The notes beneath the pieces are model-generated. The model was not told the DNA's origin and made no database searches. It was given only the letters and a program-made list of their open reading frames with translations. This document shows positions 1 to 6,666 of a stretch of DNA of 9,547 nucleotides, piece after piece. Each line of letters starts with the position of its first letter. The first letter of the stretch is position 1. The stretch comes from Burkholderiaceae bacterium (GTDB lineage: Bacteria; Pseudomonadota; Gammaproteobacteria; Burkholderiales; Burkholderiaceae_C): assembly GCA_031276435.1 (NCBI GenBank), contig JAISNB010000068.1:1-9547 (forward strand), read 5' to 3'. A program made the position numbers and the translations under genes.

Positions 1-2
1 TG

Positions 3-938
3 GCGGCGCTGGCTGCCGTGGTTTGGCTGGCCGATTGGCCGCGTGTGCTGGCGGTGTTGCGGCAGTCGCGGCCAGGGTGGATTGCGCTTGGGCTGGTGTT
101 TGCCGTGGCGTCCAATGTGGTTTCCGCGCTGCGCTGGCGGGCGTTGGTGCGCTGGCTTGGGGGCGCGCTGCCTGTGCGACAGGCGTTGCGCTGGTATTTC
201 CAGGCCATGAGTTTGAATGTGCTGTTGCCGGGGGCGGTGGTGGGAGGCGATGTATGGCGCGCCTGGGTTTTGCGCCGCGCGGGTCAGCCGGTGGCGGCGG
301 CCAGTTGGTCGGTGCTGCTGGACCGGCTTTCGGGTCTGTGGATGTTGTGCGCGCTGGGGGCTGTGGGAGCGGCGGCATCGGCGGGGGTGTTGGGCGCTTG
401 GCTGCGCGTTCCGCCTTTCTGGCTGGCGACGCTGGCGTTGCTGGGCACGGCGCTTTGGCTGGCTTTGCCGTGGGCGCTGCCCTGGTTGTTGCGTGGTGTG
501 GTGCGGCGCGCGGGGGGTGATGGCGTGGGCGCTTCATTGCATGCCCCGGGTTGGGGTGGCACTTTGGCCGCAGCAGCGCATCGCCGGGGATTTGGACGGC
601 AGTTGGCGGGGCAAAGTCTGGCGTCGCTGCTGGTACAGGCGCTGTCGGCGGCGGCGCTGGCGGCCAGTGGGTACGGTCTGGGTGTGCGGCTGGATGCGGC
701 GGCCTGGGCTTTTGCCGTGGCACCTGTTTTTCTGATGGCCGCGTTGCCGGTTAGCGTGGGCGGATGGGGTACGCGCGAGGCGGCAGCGGTGGCGGCGCTG
801 GCGCCGTTTGGCGTGCCAGCGGCTGCGGCGGTGGGGTGCGGTTTGATGTACGGCATGTATGGCGTGGTTCAGGCGATTGGCGGGGCGCTGGCTTTTGGCT
901 TTCCGGGCGCGCCATCCGCGACAAAGGCCGCGCCATGA
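3..938 (+). CDS. Flippase-like / LPG-synthase transmembrane-domain protein (5' end outside window)
   Basis: This is the C-terminal part of a polytopic inner-membrane protein. The frame is open from the first complete codon at base 3, so the GTG at 18 is probably internal and the true start lies upstream. The visible 311 residues are mostly hydrophobic Ala/Leu/Trp/Val-rich segments broken by short Arg-rich loops. Two conserved landmarks of the UPF0104/AglD-like family (related to the membrane domain of lysylphosphatidylglycerol synthase) can be seen: NVLLPGAVVGGDVWRA near bases 215-262, and VSVGGWGTREAAAV near 751-792. Family members move or modify lipid-linked molecules, but the substrate here cannot be read from sequence. 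No glycosyltransferase or synthase domain follows. The stop at 936-938 is followed by about 120 bases without a convincing gene before corC. The family call is fairly secure; the function is open. Confidence 0.8.
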   Translation, partial: AALAAVVWLADWPRVLAVLRQSRPGWIALGLVFAVASNVVSALRWRALVRWLGGALPVRQALRWYFQAMSLNVLLPGAVVGGDVWRAWVLRRAGQPVAAASWSVLLDRLSGLWMLCALGAVGAAASAGVLGAWLRVPPFWLATLALLGTALWLALPWALPWLLRGVVRRAGGDGVGASLHAPGWGGTLAAAAHRRGFGRQLAGQSLASLLVQALSAAALAASGYGLGVRLDAAAWAFAVAPVFLMAALPVSVGGWGTREAAAVAALAPFGVPAAAAVGCGLMYGMYGVVQAIGGALAFGFPGAPSATKAAP

Positions 939-1056
939 AGCAGCGATGCCGTGGCGCGGTGGTGCGTCCGGTTTGCGCCATGTGCGCGGTGCGTGACACG
1001 CCAGGCGGGCAAGCTGCGCTATGCTTGGGCGCTTAGCAACTACTGCCAATTTCACA

Positions 1057-1959
1057 GTGGCCGATGCCTCTCATTCGCGCGCGGGAAACCGGCCCGGCGC
1101 GCGCGCAGACAAGCGAACCTGGTTTCGCAGACTGGTCGAATACCTTGATCCCGGCCCGGACTCGACCGATGATTTGATCGAGACGCTGGCCGAGGCCGAG
1201 GACAAGCAATTGATCAACGCCGAGAGCCGCGGCATGCTCGAAGGCGTGTTGCGCCTCTCGGAGATGACGGCGGGCGACGCCATGGTGCCCGCGCCGCGCA
1301 TGGATTTGCTGGACATTGACGCGCCGTATGAGGTTTTGCTGGAGCAGGTGATCGAGACGGCGCATTCGCGTTTCCCCGTGTACGAGGGCGAGCGCGAGAA
1401 CATCATTGGCACGCTGATGGCCAAGGATTTGCTCAAGCTGCAACGCGCGCCCAATCTGAATTTTCGCACGCTGCTGCGGCCTGCCGCGCATGTGCCCGAA
1501 AGCAAGGGTCTGAACGATTTGCTGCGCGCGTTTCGCATCAACCGCAATCACATGGCCATTGTGGTGGATGAATTTGGCCGCACGGCCGGGCTGATTACCC
1601 TTGAGGATGTACTGGAAGAAATTGTTGGCGAGATCGAGGACGAGTTCGACAGCGACGCCGAAGCGGGCGATATTTTTGCCTTGGCCGACGGCACCTGGCG
1701 CGTGGCGGGCGATACGCCGATTGAGCGCGTGGCCGAGGCTTTTGATGTGGATCTGGCGCGGGGCGCCTCGGACGGCGCCGATCTGGAACTGAGCTTTGAC
1801 ACCATTGGCGGCCTGATCGCGCATGAGATGGGGCATGTGCCCGGACGCGGCGAGCGCATCAGCATGGGCGGGCTGAACTTTGTGGTGCTGCACACCAAGG
1901 GCGGGGCGGTGCGCTGGTTCAAGATTTCGTCGCCATCCGCCCAGCATGGCGCGCGTTGA
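1057..1959 (+). CDS. corC: CorC/HlyC-family CBS-domain protein (magnesium and cobalt efflux accessory protein)
   Basis: This is a cytoplasmic, membrane-associated protein of the CorC (YbeX) family, linked to Mg2+/Co2+ homeostasis. From the GTG at 1057 it is 300 residues, close to the usual 290-300. The N-terminal linker (about residues 20-70, with PGPDSTDDLIETL) is followed by two CBS domains at about 75-130 (MVPAPRMDLLDID through NIIGTLMAKDLLKL) and 140-195 (FGRTAGLITLEDVLEEIVGEIEDEFD). A CorC_HlyC transporter-associated domain at about 205-290 includes TIGGLIAHEMG. An in-frame ATG at 1021 would add 12 residues. I prefer GTG 1057 because VADASHSR resembles the short N-termini of Comamonadaceae homologues; no strong Shine-Dalgarno decides it. 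The 3' end overlaps lnt by 14 bases, the usual corC-lnt pairing, so the two are probably co-transcribed. A vague TATGCT at 1020-1025 lacks a matching -35. Confidence 0.92.
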   Translation: MADASHSRAGNRPGARADKRTWFRRLVEYLDPGPDSTDDLIETLAEAEDKQLINAESRGMLEGVLRLSEMTAGDAMVPAPRMDLLDIDAPYEVLLEQVIETAHSRFPVYEGERENIIGTLMAKDLLKLQRAPNLNFRTLLRPAAHVPESKGLNDLLRAFRINRNHMAIVVDEFGRTAGLITLEDVLEEIVGEIEDEFDSDAEAGDIFALADGTWRVAGDTPIERVAEAFDVDLARGASDGADLELSFDTIGGLIAHEMGHVPGRGERISMGGLNFVVLHTKGGAVRWFKISSPSAQHGAR

Positions 1960-3562
1960 CGCGCTTGCGCCATCTGCCGCGCGCCCGGAGCGCGGCGGGG
2001 CGCTGGCCGCATTGCTGGCCGGGGCCGGGCAGGCGCTGGCGCTGGCCGATCCGTGGACGGGCCAGGCCCATGGCTGGCTGCAAATGCTCACCCTGGCCGC
2101 GCTGGTCTGGCTGCTGCTGCGCGGCGCGTCATTCTGGCGCGGCGGCGCGCTGGGCTGGCTGTTTGCGCTGGGCTGGCTGGCGGGCGCTTTTTGGTGGCTG
2201 TTCATTTCCATGCACACCTATGGCGGATTGCTGGCGCCGCTGGCGCTGGCCGCGGTGCTGGCGCTGGCGGGTTTTCTGGCCCTGTATTACGGCGTGGCAG
2301 CGGCGCTGTTTGCGTGGCTGCTCGGGCGCAAGGGGTTGGGCGTGGCGTGGCGCGCGCTCGCGTTCGCGGCGTTGTGGACTTTGGCTGAACTGGCGCGCGG
2401 CGTGCTGCTGACGGGTTTTCCGTGGGGCGCGGGCGGCTACGCGCATGTGGATGGCGCGCTGGCCTTTTTGCCGCGCTACGTGGGCGTGTATGGCCTGGGT
2501 TTTGTCAGTGCCGCGTTGGCCGCGCTGCTGGCGCAGGCCGGGTGCGTGCGCTGGTGCCACTGGCGCGCCATGGCGCTGACGGCAGCCGCGCTGCTGGCCG
2601 CTGGCGCCAGCCTGTGGGGCGCGCGCCATTGCGCCATCAACACGTGTGGCGCGCAGGCAGCGGCAGACAGCGCGCAGCGCCTGACGATGGCGGTGACACT
2701 GTTGCAGGGCAATATTGCGCAGGACATCAAGTTTGCGCCGGGCTTGGGCGTGGAGCAATCGCTGGCCTGGTATGGCGAGCAGTTGCGTGCGGCCCGCACG
2801 CCTTTGGTGGTGGCGCCCGAGACGGCGTTGCCCATGCTGCCCGATCAGTTGCCTGCGGGTTACTGGCAGGCTTTGCGCGACCACTACAGCCAAGGCGCGC
2901 AAGCGGCGCTGCTGGGCGTTCCGCTGGGCAGCTTTGCCACGGGTTACACCAATTCGGTCGCCGGTTTCCAGCCGGGTCAGTTGACGCCGTACCGCTACGA
3001 CAAACAGCACCTGGTGCCGTTTGGCGAGTTTGTCCCGCGTTTTTTCAAGTGGTTCGTCCAGATGATGCGCATTCCCCTGGGGGATTTCGGGCGCGGCGCG
3101 CTGGTGCAGCCGTCCATGCACTGGCAGGGCCAGCGGCTGGCGCCCAACATCTGCTACGAGGATTTGTTTGGCGAGGAGCTGGCCGCGCGCTTTGCCAATG
3201 CCAGCCAGGCGCCCACGGCGTTTGTGAACGTCAGCAACATCGCCTGGTTTGGCGACAGCGTGGCCATGGACCAGCATCTGGCCATCAGCCGCATGCGCGC
3301 GCTGGAGTTCGAGCGCCCCATGCTGCGCGCCACCAACACGGGGGCCACGGCCATCATCGACCATCGCGGCGCGGTGACGGCGCAATTGCCGCGCCTGACG
3401 CGCGGGGCGCTGCAAGGCCATTTTGAAGGGCGCACGGCCATCACGCCGTATGCGTGGTGGGCGGCGCGTCTGGGGCTGTGGCCGCTGGCCGGATGGTGCA
3501 CTGCGCTGCTGCTTGGGGCGCTGGCCTGGCGGCGGCGCGAAAAGCCCGCACCCGCGGCGTAA
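1946..3562 (+). CDS. lnt: Apolipoprotein N-acyltransferase
   Basis: Lnt is an integral inner-membrane enzyme. It transfers an acyl chain from phospholipid to the alpha-amino group of the N-terminal diacylglyceryl-cysteine of lipoproteins, the last step of lipoprotein maturation before Lol export. The product is 538 residues (E. coli about 512). An N-terminal half of membrane helices (about residues 15-240) is followed by a periplasmic nitrilase-like domain (about 245-500) and a last membrane helix near the C-terminus. The Glu-Lys-Cys catalytic triad is present: E292 in VVAPETALP, K353 in YRYDKQHLVPFGEFVP and C403 in NICYEDLFGEE. Conserved FVNVSNIAWFGDS and QHLAISRMRALE follow. The frame is open further upstream, but ATG 1946 gives a normal N-terminus and overlaps the end of corC by 14 bases, suggesting translational coupling. 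Confidence 0.96.
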   Translation: MARVDALAPSAARPERGGALAALLAGAGQALALADPWTGQAHGWLQMLTLAALVWLLLRGASFWRGGALGWLFALGWLAGAFWWLFISMHTYGGLLAPLALAAVLALAGFLALYYGVAAALFAWLLGRKGLGVAWRALAFAALWTLAELARGVLLTGFPWGAGGYAHVDGALAFLPRYVGVYGLGFVSAALAALLAQAGCVRWCHWRAMALTAAALLAAGASLWGARHCAINTCGAQAAADSAQRLTMAVTLLQGNIAQDIKFAPGLGVEQSLAWYGEQLRAARTPLVVAPETALPMLPDQLPAGYWQALRDHYSQGAQAALLGVPLGSFATGYTNSVAGFQPGQLTPYRYDKQHLVPFGEFVPRFFKWFVQMMRIPLGDFGRGALVQPSMHWQGQRLAPNICYEDLFGEELAARFANASQAPTAFVNVSNIAWFGDSVAMDQHLAISRMRALEFERPMLRATNTGATAIIDHRGAVTAQLPRLTRGALQGHFEGRTAITPYAWWAARLGLWPLAGWCTALLLGALAWRRREKPAPAA

Positions 3563-3584
3563 CGTGCGCAAACCGTGGCTGGGC

Positions 3585-3612
3585 GTCGCCAATTTTGTTG
3601 CCGATTGGCGAC
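3585..3612 (+). terminator. Inverted repeat in the lnt-fabA gap, possible lnt terminator or operator
   Basis: GTCGCCAAT (3585-3593) and ATTGGCGAC (3604-3612) are perfect 9-base arms around a 10-base loop, 22 bases after the lnt stop. Only a short TTTT occurs about 5 bases beyond, so it is not a classic rho-independent terminator. An operator for fabA-fabB is the alternative. Confidence 0.35.
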
Positions 3613-3696
3613 AGTGCTTTTCCCGCCTGGCGTGCCCGGTTTCCGGAGGGCCGGGCGCGGGCGGGCTGTTTGTCTGGCGCAACAGCCATGGGCATT

Positions 3697-3702
3697 GATA
3701 AT
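3697..3702 (+). promoter_or_regulatory. Possible -10 element for fabA-fabB
   Basis: GATAAT, one mismatch from the sigma-70 consensus TATAAT, stands about 90 bases before the fabA ATG in an otherwise GC-rich gap of 229 bases. I could not find a well-spaced -35: TTGTCT at 3670-3675 leaves a spacer of 21. This is a weak call; nothing else clear is seen in the gap apart from the inverted repeat. Confidence 0.2.
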
Positions 3703-3791
3703 GCGGGGTATGAGGCTGCGTCAAAATGCGGGCACACCCACCCCGCGTCCGGCGGCGCAAGCCTGCTTTGCTGGAACACCACTGAATAACC

Positions 3792-4313
3792 ATGGCCGAT
3801 TTTTTTTCCTACGAGCAACTGATTGCTTCCGGCGAGGGCAGACTGTTCACGCCGGACAGTGGCCGCCTGCCCCTGCCGCCCATGCTGATGTTCGACCGCA
3901 TCACGCACATCGACGCCGACGGCGGCGCGTACGGCTTGGGCAAGGTGTGCGCTGAACTCGATGTGCGACCCGATCTGTGGTTTTTTGCCTGCCACTTCCA
4001 GGGCGATCCGGTCATGCCCGGCTGCCTGGGGCTGGACGCCATGTGGCAGCTCATCGGCTTTTACCTGACTTGGCTGAAACTGCCCGGACGCGGACGCGCG
4101 CTGGGCGCGGGCGAGGTCAAATTCACTGGCGAAGTGGGGCCGGGCGTGAAGCTGGTGCGCTACGAAATCGACATCAAGCGCGTCATCAGGCGCAAGCTGA
4201 ACATGGCCATTGGCGATGCCCGCCTGCTGGCCGATGGCACGGAAATTTACGTGGCCAGGGACTTGCGCGTGGGCCTGTTCACGCGCGAAGCGGCATCGGG
4301 AGCAGCAGCATGA
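3792..4313 (+). CDS. fabA: 3-hydroxydecanoyl-[acyl-carrier-protein] dehydratase/isomerase
   Basis: FabA is a soluble hot-dog-fold enzyme of type II fatty acid synthesis. It dehydrates 3-hydroxydecanoyl-ACP and isomerises the trans-2 product to cis-3-decenoyl-ACP, the branch point to unsaturated fatty acids. The product has 173 residues, matching the family (about 172). The active-site His68 lies in [15 protein letters not shown] and Asp82 in LGLDAMWQL, 14 residues apart as in E. coli Fab[13 protein letters not shown] and KLNMAIGDA follow in the expected order. The start [10 protein letters not shown] is typical of the family; the ribosome binding site is poor (GGAA too far upstream). Its stop overlaps the fabB start (ATGA, 4310-4313), so the genes form one unit and their products act consecutively. 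Confidence 0.96.
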   Translation: MADFFSYEQLIASGEGRLFTPDSGRLPLPPMLMFDRITHIDADGGAYGLGKVCAELDVRPDLWFFACHFQGDPVMPGCLGLDAMWQLIGFYLTWLKLPGRGRALGAGEVKFTGEVGPGVKLVRYEIDIKRVIRRKLNMAIGDARLLADGTEIYVARDLRVGLFTREAASGAAA

Positions 4314-5536
4314 CGGAGCGACGGCGCGTGGTTATCACCGGCATGGGAATCGTCTCGTGCATCGGCAATGACCTGGCAGCGGTAACCGATGCGTTGCGCT
4401 CGGGCCGCTCGGGCATTCGCGCCATGCCCGTATTCAGGGAAATGGGCTTGCGCAGCCAGGTGGCTGGCGCGCCCAGCATCGATCTGGACGCGCAAATCGA
4501 CCGCAAGCTGCGCCGTTTCATGGGCGACGCGGCGGCCTATGCCTACGTATCGCTGCGCGACGCCATCGCGCAGTCGGCCCTCGCGCCAGAGCAGATTTCC
4601 AATCCGCGCACAGGGTTGATCATGGGATCGGGCGGTGGCTCGCCAGCCAACCAGATCGAAGCCGCCGACACCTTGCGCGGCAAAGGCATCCGCCGCGTGG
4701 GGCCGTACCAGGTCACGCGCTGCATGGGATCCACCGTATCGGCCAACCTGGCGACGGCCTACCGCATCAAGGGCATCAACTTTTCCATCACCTCGGCGTG
4801 CAGCACATCGGCGCACTGCGTGGGCGTGGCCGCGCAGCAAATCGCCTTTGGCCAGCAGGACGTCATGTTTGCCGGCGGCGGCGAAGAACTCAGTTGGGGA
4901 CTTGCCATGCTGTTCGACGCCATGGGCGCCATGTCCAGCGCCTTCAACGACACGCCAGAACAAGCCTCGCGCCCCTACGACACGCGGCGCGACGGCTTCG
5001 TCATCGCGGGCGGCGGCGGCGCGCTGGTGCTCGAAAGCCTGGAACACGCGCAAGCGCGCGGCGCAACCATACTGGCCGAACTGGTGGGCTTTGGCCTGAC
5101 CTCCGATGGCGAGGACATGGTCGCGCCCTCGGGCGATGGCGCGGTGGCCTGCATGCGCCAGGCCATCGCTGGCGTGGAAGGGCCAATCGATTACGTCAAC
5201 ACCCACGGCACATCCACGCCGGTGGGCGACGCGCCCGAGTTGCGCGCGCTGCGTGCGGTATTTGGCGACAAGGTGCCGCCGTTTTCGAGCACCAAATCGC
5301 TCACGGGGCACTCGCAAGGCGCCACAGGCGTGCAAGAAGCCATCTACTGCGCGCTGATGCTGCAACACGGCTTCATGGCCGGATCGGCCAACATCGAGCA
5401 ACTCGACCCCGCCGCCGAAGGCCTGCCCGTGGTACGCGCCGCGCGTGCCGCGCCTTTGAAAACCGTGCTGTCCAACAGCTTCGGCTTTGGCGGCACCAAC
5501 GCCTGTCTGGTGCTGCGCCGCTGGGACGGCGCCTGA
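4310..5536 (+). CDS. fabB: 3-oxoacyl-[acyl-carrier-protein] synthase I (beta-ketoacyl-ACP synthase I)
   Basis: FabB condenses malonyl-ACP with the growing acyl-ACP and is needed to extend the cis-3-decenoyl-ACP made by FabA. The product is 408 residues (E. coli 406). The thiolase-fold catalytic residues are all visible: nucleophile C164 in [12 protein letters not shown]299 in [12 protein letters not shown]329 in SSTKSLTGH and H334 in the same stretch, each one position after the E. coli numbering. The glycine-rich [10 protein letters not shown] near the end is the normal C-terminal motif. The frame is open upstream into fabA, but ATG 4310 ([13 protein letters not shown]) is the conserved start and overlaps the fabA stop by 4 bases, indicating translational coupling. 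This is the last clearly chromosomal gene in the window. Confidence 0.96.
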   Translation: MTERRRVVITGMGIVSCIGNDLAAVTDALRSGRSGIRAMPVFREMGLRSQVAGAPSIDLDAQIDRKLRRFMGDAAAYAYVSLRDAIAQSALAPEQISNPRTGLIMGSGGGSPANQIEAADTLRGKGIRRVGPYQVTRCMGSTVSANLATAYRIKGINFSITSACSTSAHCVGVAAQQIAFGQQDVMFAGGGEELSWGLAMLFDAMGAMSSAFNDTPEQASRPYDTRRDGFVIAGGGGALVLESLEHAQARGATILAELVGFGLTSDGEDMVAPSGDGAVACMRQAIAGVEGPIDYVNTHGTSTPVGDAPELRALRAVFGDKVPPFSSTKSLTGHSQGATGVQEAIYCALMLQHGFMAGSANIEQLDPAAEGLPVVRAARAAPLKTVLSNSFGFGGTNACLVLRRWDGA

Positions 5537-5538
5537 AA

Positions 5539-5584
5539 GCGCCGCGCTCTGCTCCGTCAATGTGAGGAGGAGTGCGCGCGGCGC
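5539..5584 (+). terminator. GC-rich hairpin directly after fabB
   Basis: GCGCCGCGC (5539-5547) pairs perfectly with GCGCGGCGC (5576-5584), starting two bases after the fabB stop. Inside it CTCC (5552-5555) can pair with GGAG (5566-5569). No T-run follows, so it may be a 3'-end stabilising or REP-like hairpin and not an intrinsic terminator. Confidence 0.4.
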
Positions 5585-5619
5585 GCTGTGTCGTTGCGAC
5601 CGCATCCCTTCTTCCGCGC

Positions 5620-5655
5620 CATTGCGAGGAGCGAAGCGACGAGGCGCAATCCATG
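5620..5655. repeat. Dispersed palindromic repeat of the ATTGCGAGGAGCGAAGCGAC type
   Basis: The block contains ATTGCGAGGAGCGAAGCGAC and ends in CGCAATCCATG. ATTGCG (5621-5626) and CGCAAT (5645-5650) form the outer stem. I recognise this motif as a short intergenic repeat found in many copies across diverse bacterial genomes. A degraded relative may lie at 5559-5584 (AATGTGAGGAGGAGTGCGCG). Confidence 0.55.
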
Positions 5656-5701
5656 CGGCGGTTGAGTTTTTAAAAACGCTGGAGCAATCTGCAAGGCGGT
5701 C

Positions 5702-5737
5702 ATTCATGAATTGCCACGGGCCTGCGGCACGCAATTC
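5702..5737. promoter_or_regulatory. Overlapping inverted repeats upstream of the accessory operon, possible operator
   Basis: ATTCATGAAT (5702-5711) is a perfect 10-base palindrome. Overlapping it, GAATTGC (5708-5714) and GCAATTC (5731-5737) form perfect 7-base arms, centres 23 bases apart, close to two helical turns. The position, 80-110 bases before the first operon gene, suits an operator for the regulator encoded at 7464-7904. No convincing -35/-10 pair was found beside it. Confidence 0.25.
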
Positions 5738-5816
5738 GCGCAACACCAGATCGAGCGGCAAGCCCGGCACATAGCAAGGCCGCCCCTCTGGCGGCTCGCT
5801 GGCCGCGTTTGGTGAC

Positions 5817-6080
5817 TTGATCGAAGAAGGGGACGATCCCGCTGGACAGTTTTACATTGCAGAAACAACCGTAGGCGCGCATGTCACAAACAAACACTGG
5901 GAAGCTGTTGAAGCGCGAACGCTGGATGAAGCTAAAAAAATCGCTGGGGAAAAGCGGTTCTATCAGATCACCGAGATGCACGTCGGCCATGACGCCGGAA
6001 GCGGCATAAAACACTTGTCGTCGTACCGTCCCGACAACAACATCAACGCCAACACTCGCTACCGTTGGCATGACAACTAA
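5817..6080 (+). CDS. Small acidic protein of unknown function, first gene of the accessory operon (start uncertain)
   Basis: I do not recognise this 87-residue protein. It has no signal peptide or membrane segment. A likely strand (GQFYIAETTVGA, residues 10-21) is followed by an amphipathic helix (EARTLDEAKKIAGE, 32-45), another strand (QITEMHVGH, 50-58) and a polar tail ending in RYRWHDN. The TTG at 5817 is a weak start without a proper ribosome binding site. The frame stays open back to a TAG at 5772-5774 and contains no ATG or GTG, only CTG 5799. The gene may therefore start at a non-standard codon or have lost its 5' end at the junction with the chromosome. Its 3' end overlaps the next gene by 11 bases, which supports real coding. 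Size and position ahead of an Aca2-like regulator fit an anti-CRISPR-like gene, but nothing in the sequence shows that function. Confidence 0.6.
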   Translation: MIEEGDDPAGQFYIAETTVGAHVTNKHWEAVEARTLDEAKKIAGEKRFYQITEMHVGHDAGSGIKHLSSYRPDNNINANTRYRWHDN

Positions 6081-6666
6081 AAACAGACTTGCCGGATCTG
6101 CGGCGCGCGACTGGACGGCTGAGAAGCGTGCACGGGAGGCGAAAAACCCAAAGCCCCAAAAGGCCGCCGTGCATTGCGCGGTCTGCGGCAAAGAGTTCAT
6201 CCCCCGCAGTTCATTGCAGACTTCTTGCTCGCCAGAATGCCGCCGTGAATTCACGCGCCGCAAAGAACGCGCGCGCTATCACAACGATCTTAAGCACGAT
6301 GATGCGTGGCGCGAAAAGCGGCGCACTTATCTACAGTTTCTGCAAGAAATGATGCAGGCCGATCCCGATCTTGAGAAAGATGTCAAGGCAGCCCGGCAGC
6401 GCGCGGTGCGCAAGTACATGGAAAAAATCAGGGCAGACCCGGTGGCGTATGAGGCGCTCAAACAGCAAAAACGAGAATACATGCGCATGCTGCGCGACGA
6501 CCCGGAAAAGCGTGAGAAGATGCTTGAAGGCCCGCGCCAATGGTATCGGAATTTGACACAAGAGCAAAAGATTGCGCTTGCGGCGCGGAATCAGCAGCGC
6601 AAGCATCTTGCTGCCTTGATGAACGTACAGACTGAACTTATCAAGAGGAAAGAAGATGACAAATGA
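6070..6666 (+). CDS. Zinc-ribbon protein with Tyr/Asp-Pro helical repeats, unknown function
   Basis: The product is 198 residues, very rich in Lys, Arg, Glu and Gln, and soluble. Residues 36-57 carry a CX2C-X13-CX3C cluster (C36, C39, C53, C57; CAVCGKEF and SCSPECRREF), a typical treble-clef or zinc-ribbon metal site. After it comes a long charged helical region with a repeat of about 22 residues: RKYMEKIRADPVAYEALKQQ (114-133) and REYMRMLRDDPEKREKML (135-152), with looser copies at RTYLQFLQEMMQADPDLE (85-102) and QWYRNL. Similar Cys-ribbon plus Tyr/Asp-Pro helical patterns occur in phage and mobile-element proteins, some with HNH nuclease domains, but no HNH motif is visible. A nucleic-acid-binding role is inferred. 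It overlaps the previous gene by 11 bases and the next by 11, so the three are probably translated from one message. Confidence 0.8.
   Translation: MTTKNRLAGSAARDWTAEKRAREAKNPKPQKAAVHCAVCGKEFIPRSSLQTSCSPECRREFTRRKERARYHNDLKHDDAWREKRRTYLQFLQEMMQADPDLEKDVKAARQRAVRKYMEKIRADPVAYEALKQQKREYMRMLRDDPEKREKMLEGPRQWYRNLTQEQKIALAARNQQRKHLAALMNVQTELIKRKEDDK

Larger units (their letters stand above)
5537..5816. other. Non-coding transition between fabB and the accessory operon
   Basis: I find no supported gene in these 280 bases. They hold the post-fabB hairpin, one dispersed palindromic repeat, a GTTTTTAAAAAC palindrome (5666-5677) and overlapping inverted repeats at 5702-5737. Composition changes from GC-rich to mixed toward the right edge, so the host/foreign junction probably lies about 5655-5775. 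A - strand frame runs through the region but is only open noise antisense to fabB. Confidence 0.55.

Noticed and set aside
935..1036. 33-codon frame overlapping the flippase-like gene stop (ATGA)
   Set aside because: The peptide is Cys/Arg/Gly-rich with no recognisable pattern and has no ribosome binding site; only the ATGA overlap favours it.
1033..2217. Long - strand open frame (394 codons) opposite corC
   Set aside because: The composition is that of a shadow frame; corC explains the region completely.
2129..3793. Long - strand open frame (554 codons) opposite lnt
   Set aside because: It is very rich in Arg, Gln and His, as expected for antisense of Ala/Leu-rich coding sequence; lnt on the + strand has its full triad and length.
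5662..5690. TTGAGT / CAATCT pair as a promoter for the accessory operon
   Set aside because: The -10 match is too poor (2 or 3 of 6) to support a call.
4247..5770. Long - strand open frame (507 codons) opposite fabB, starting at a GTG in the transition region
   Set aside because: It is the antisense of a clear fabB in GC-rich DNA, where long shadow frames are expected. Its first 30 residues look protein-like but match no family I know, and it is blocked by a stop upstream near 5850.
5881..6009. 42-codon ATG frame inside the first accessory gene
   Set aside because: It lies fully within the 87-residue gene in another frame and gives a Lys/Arg/Ser-rich peptide without motif.
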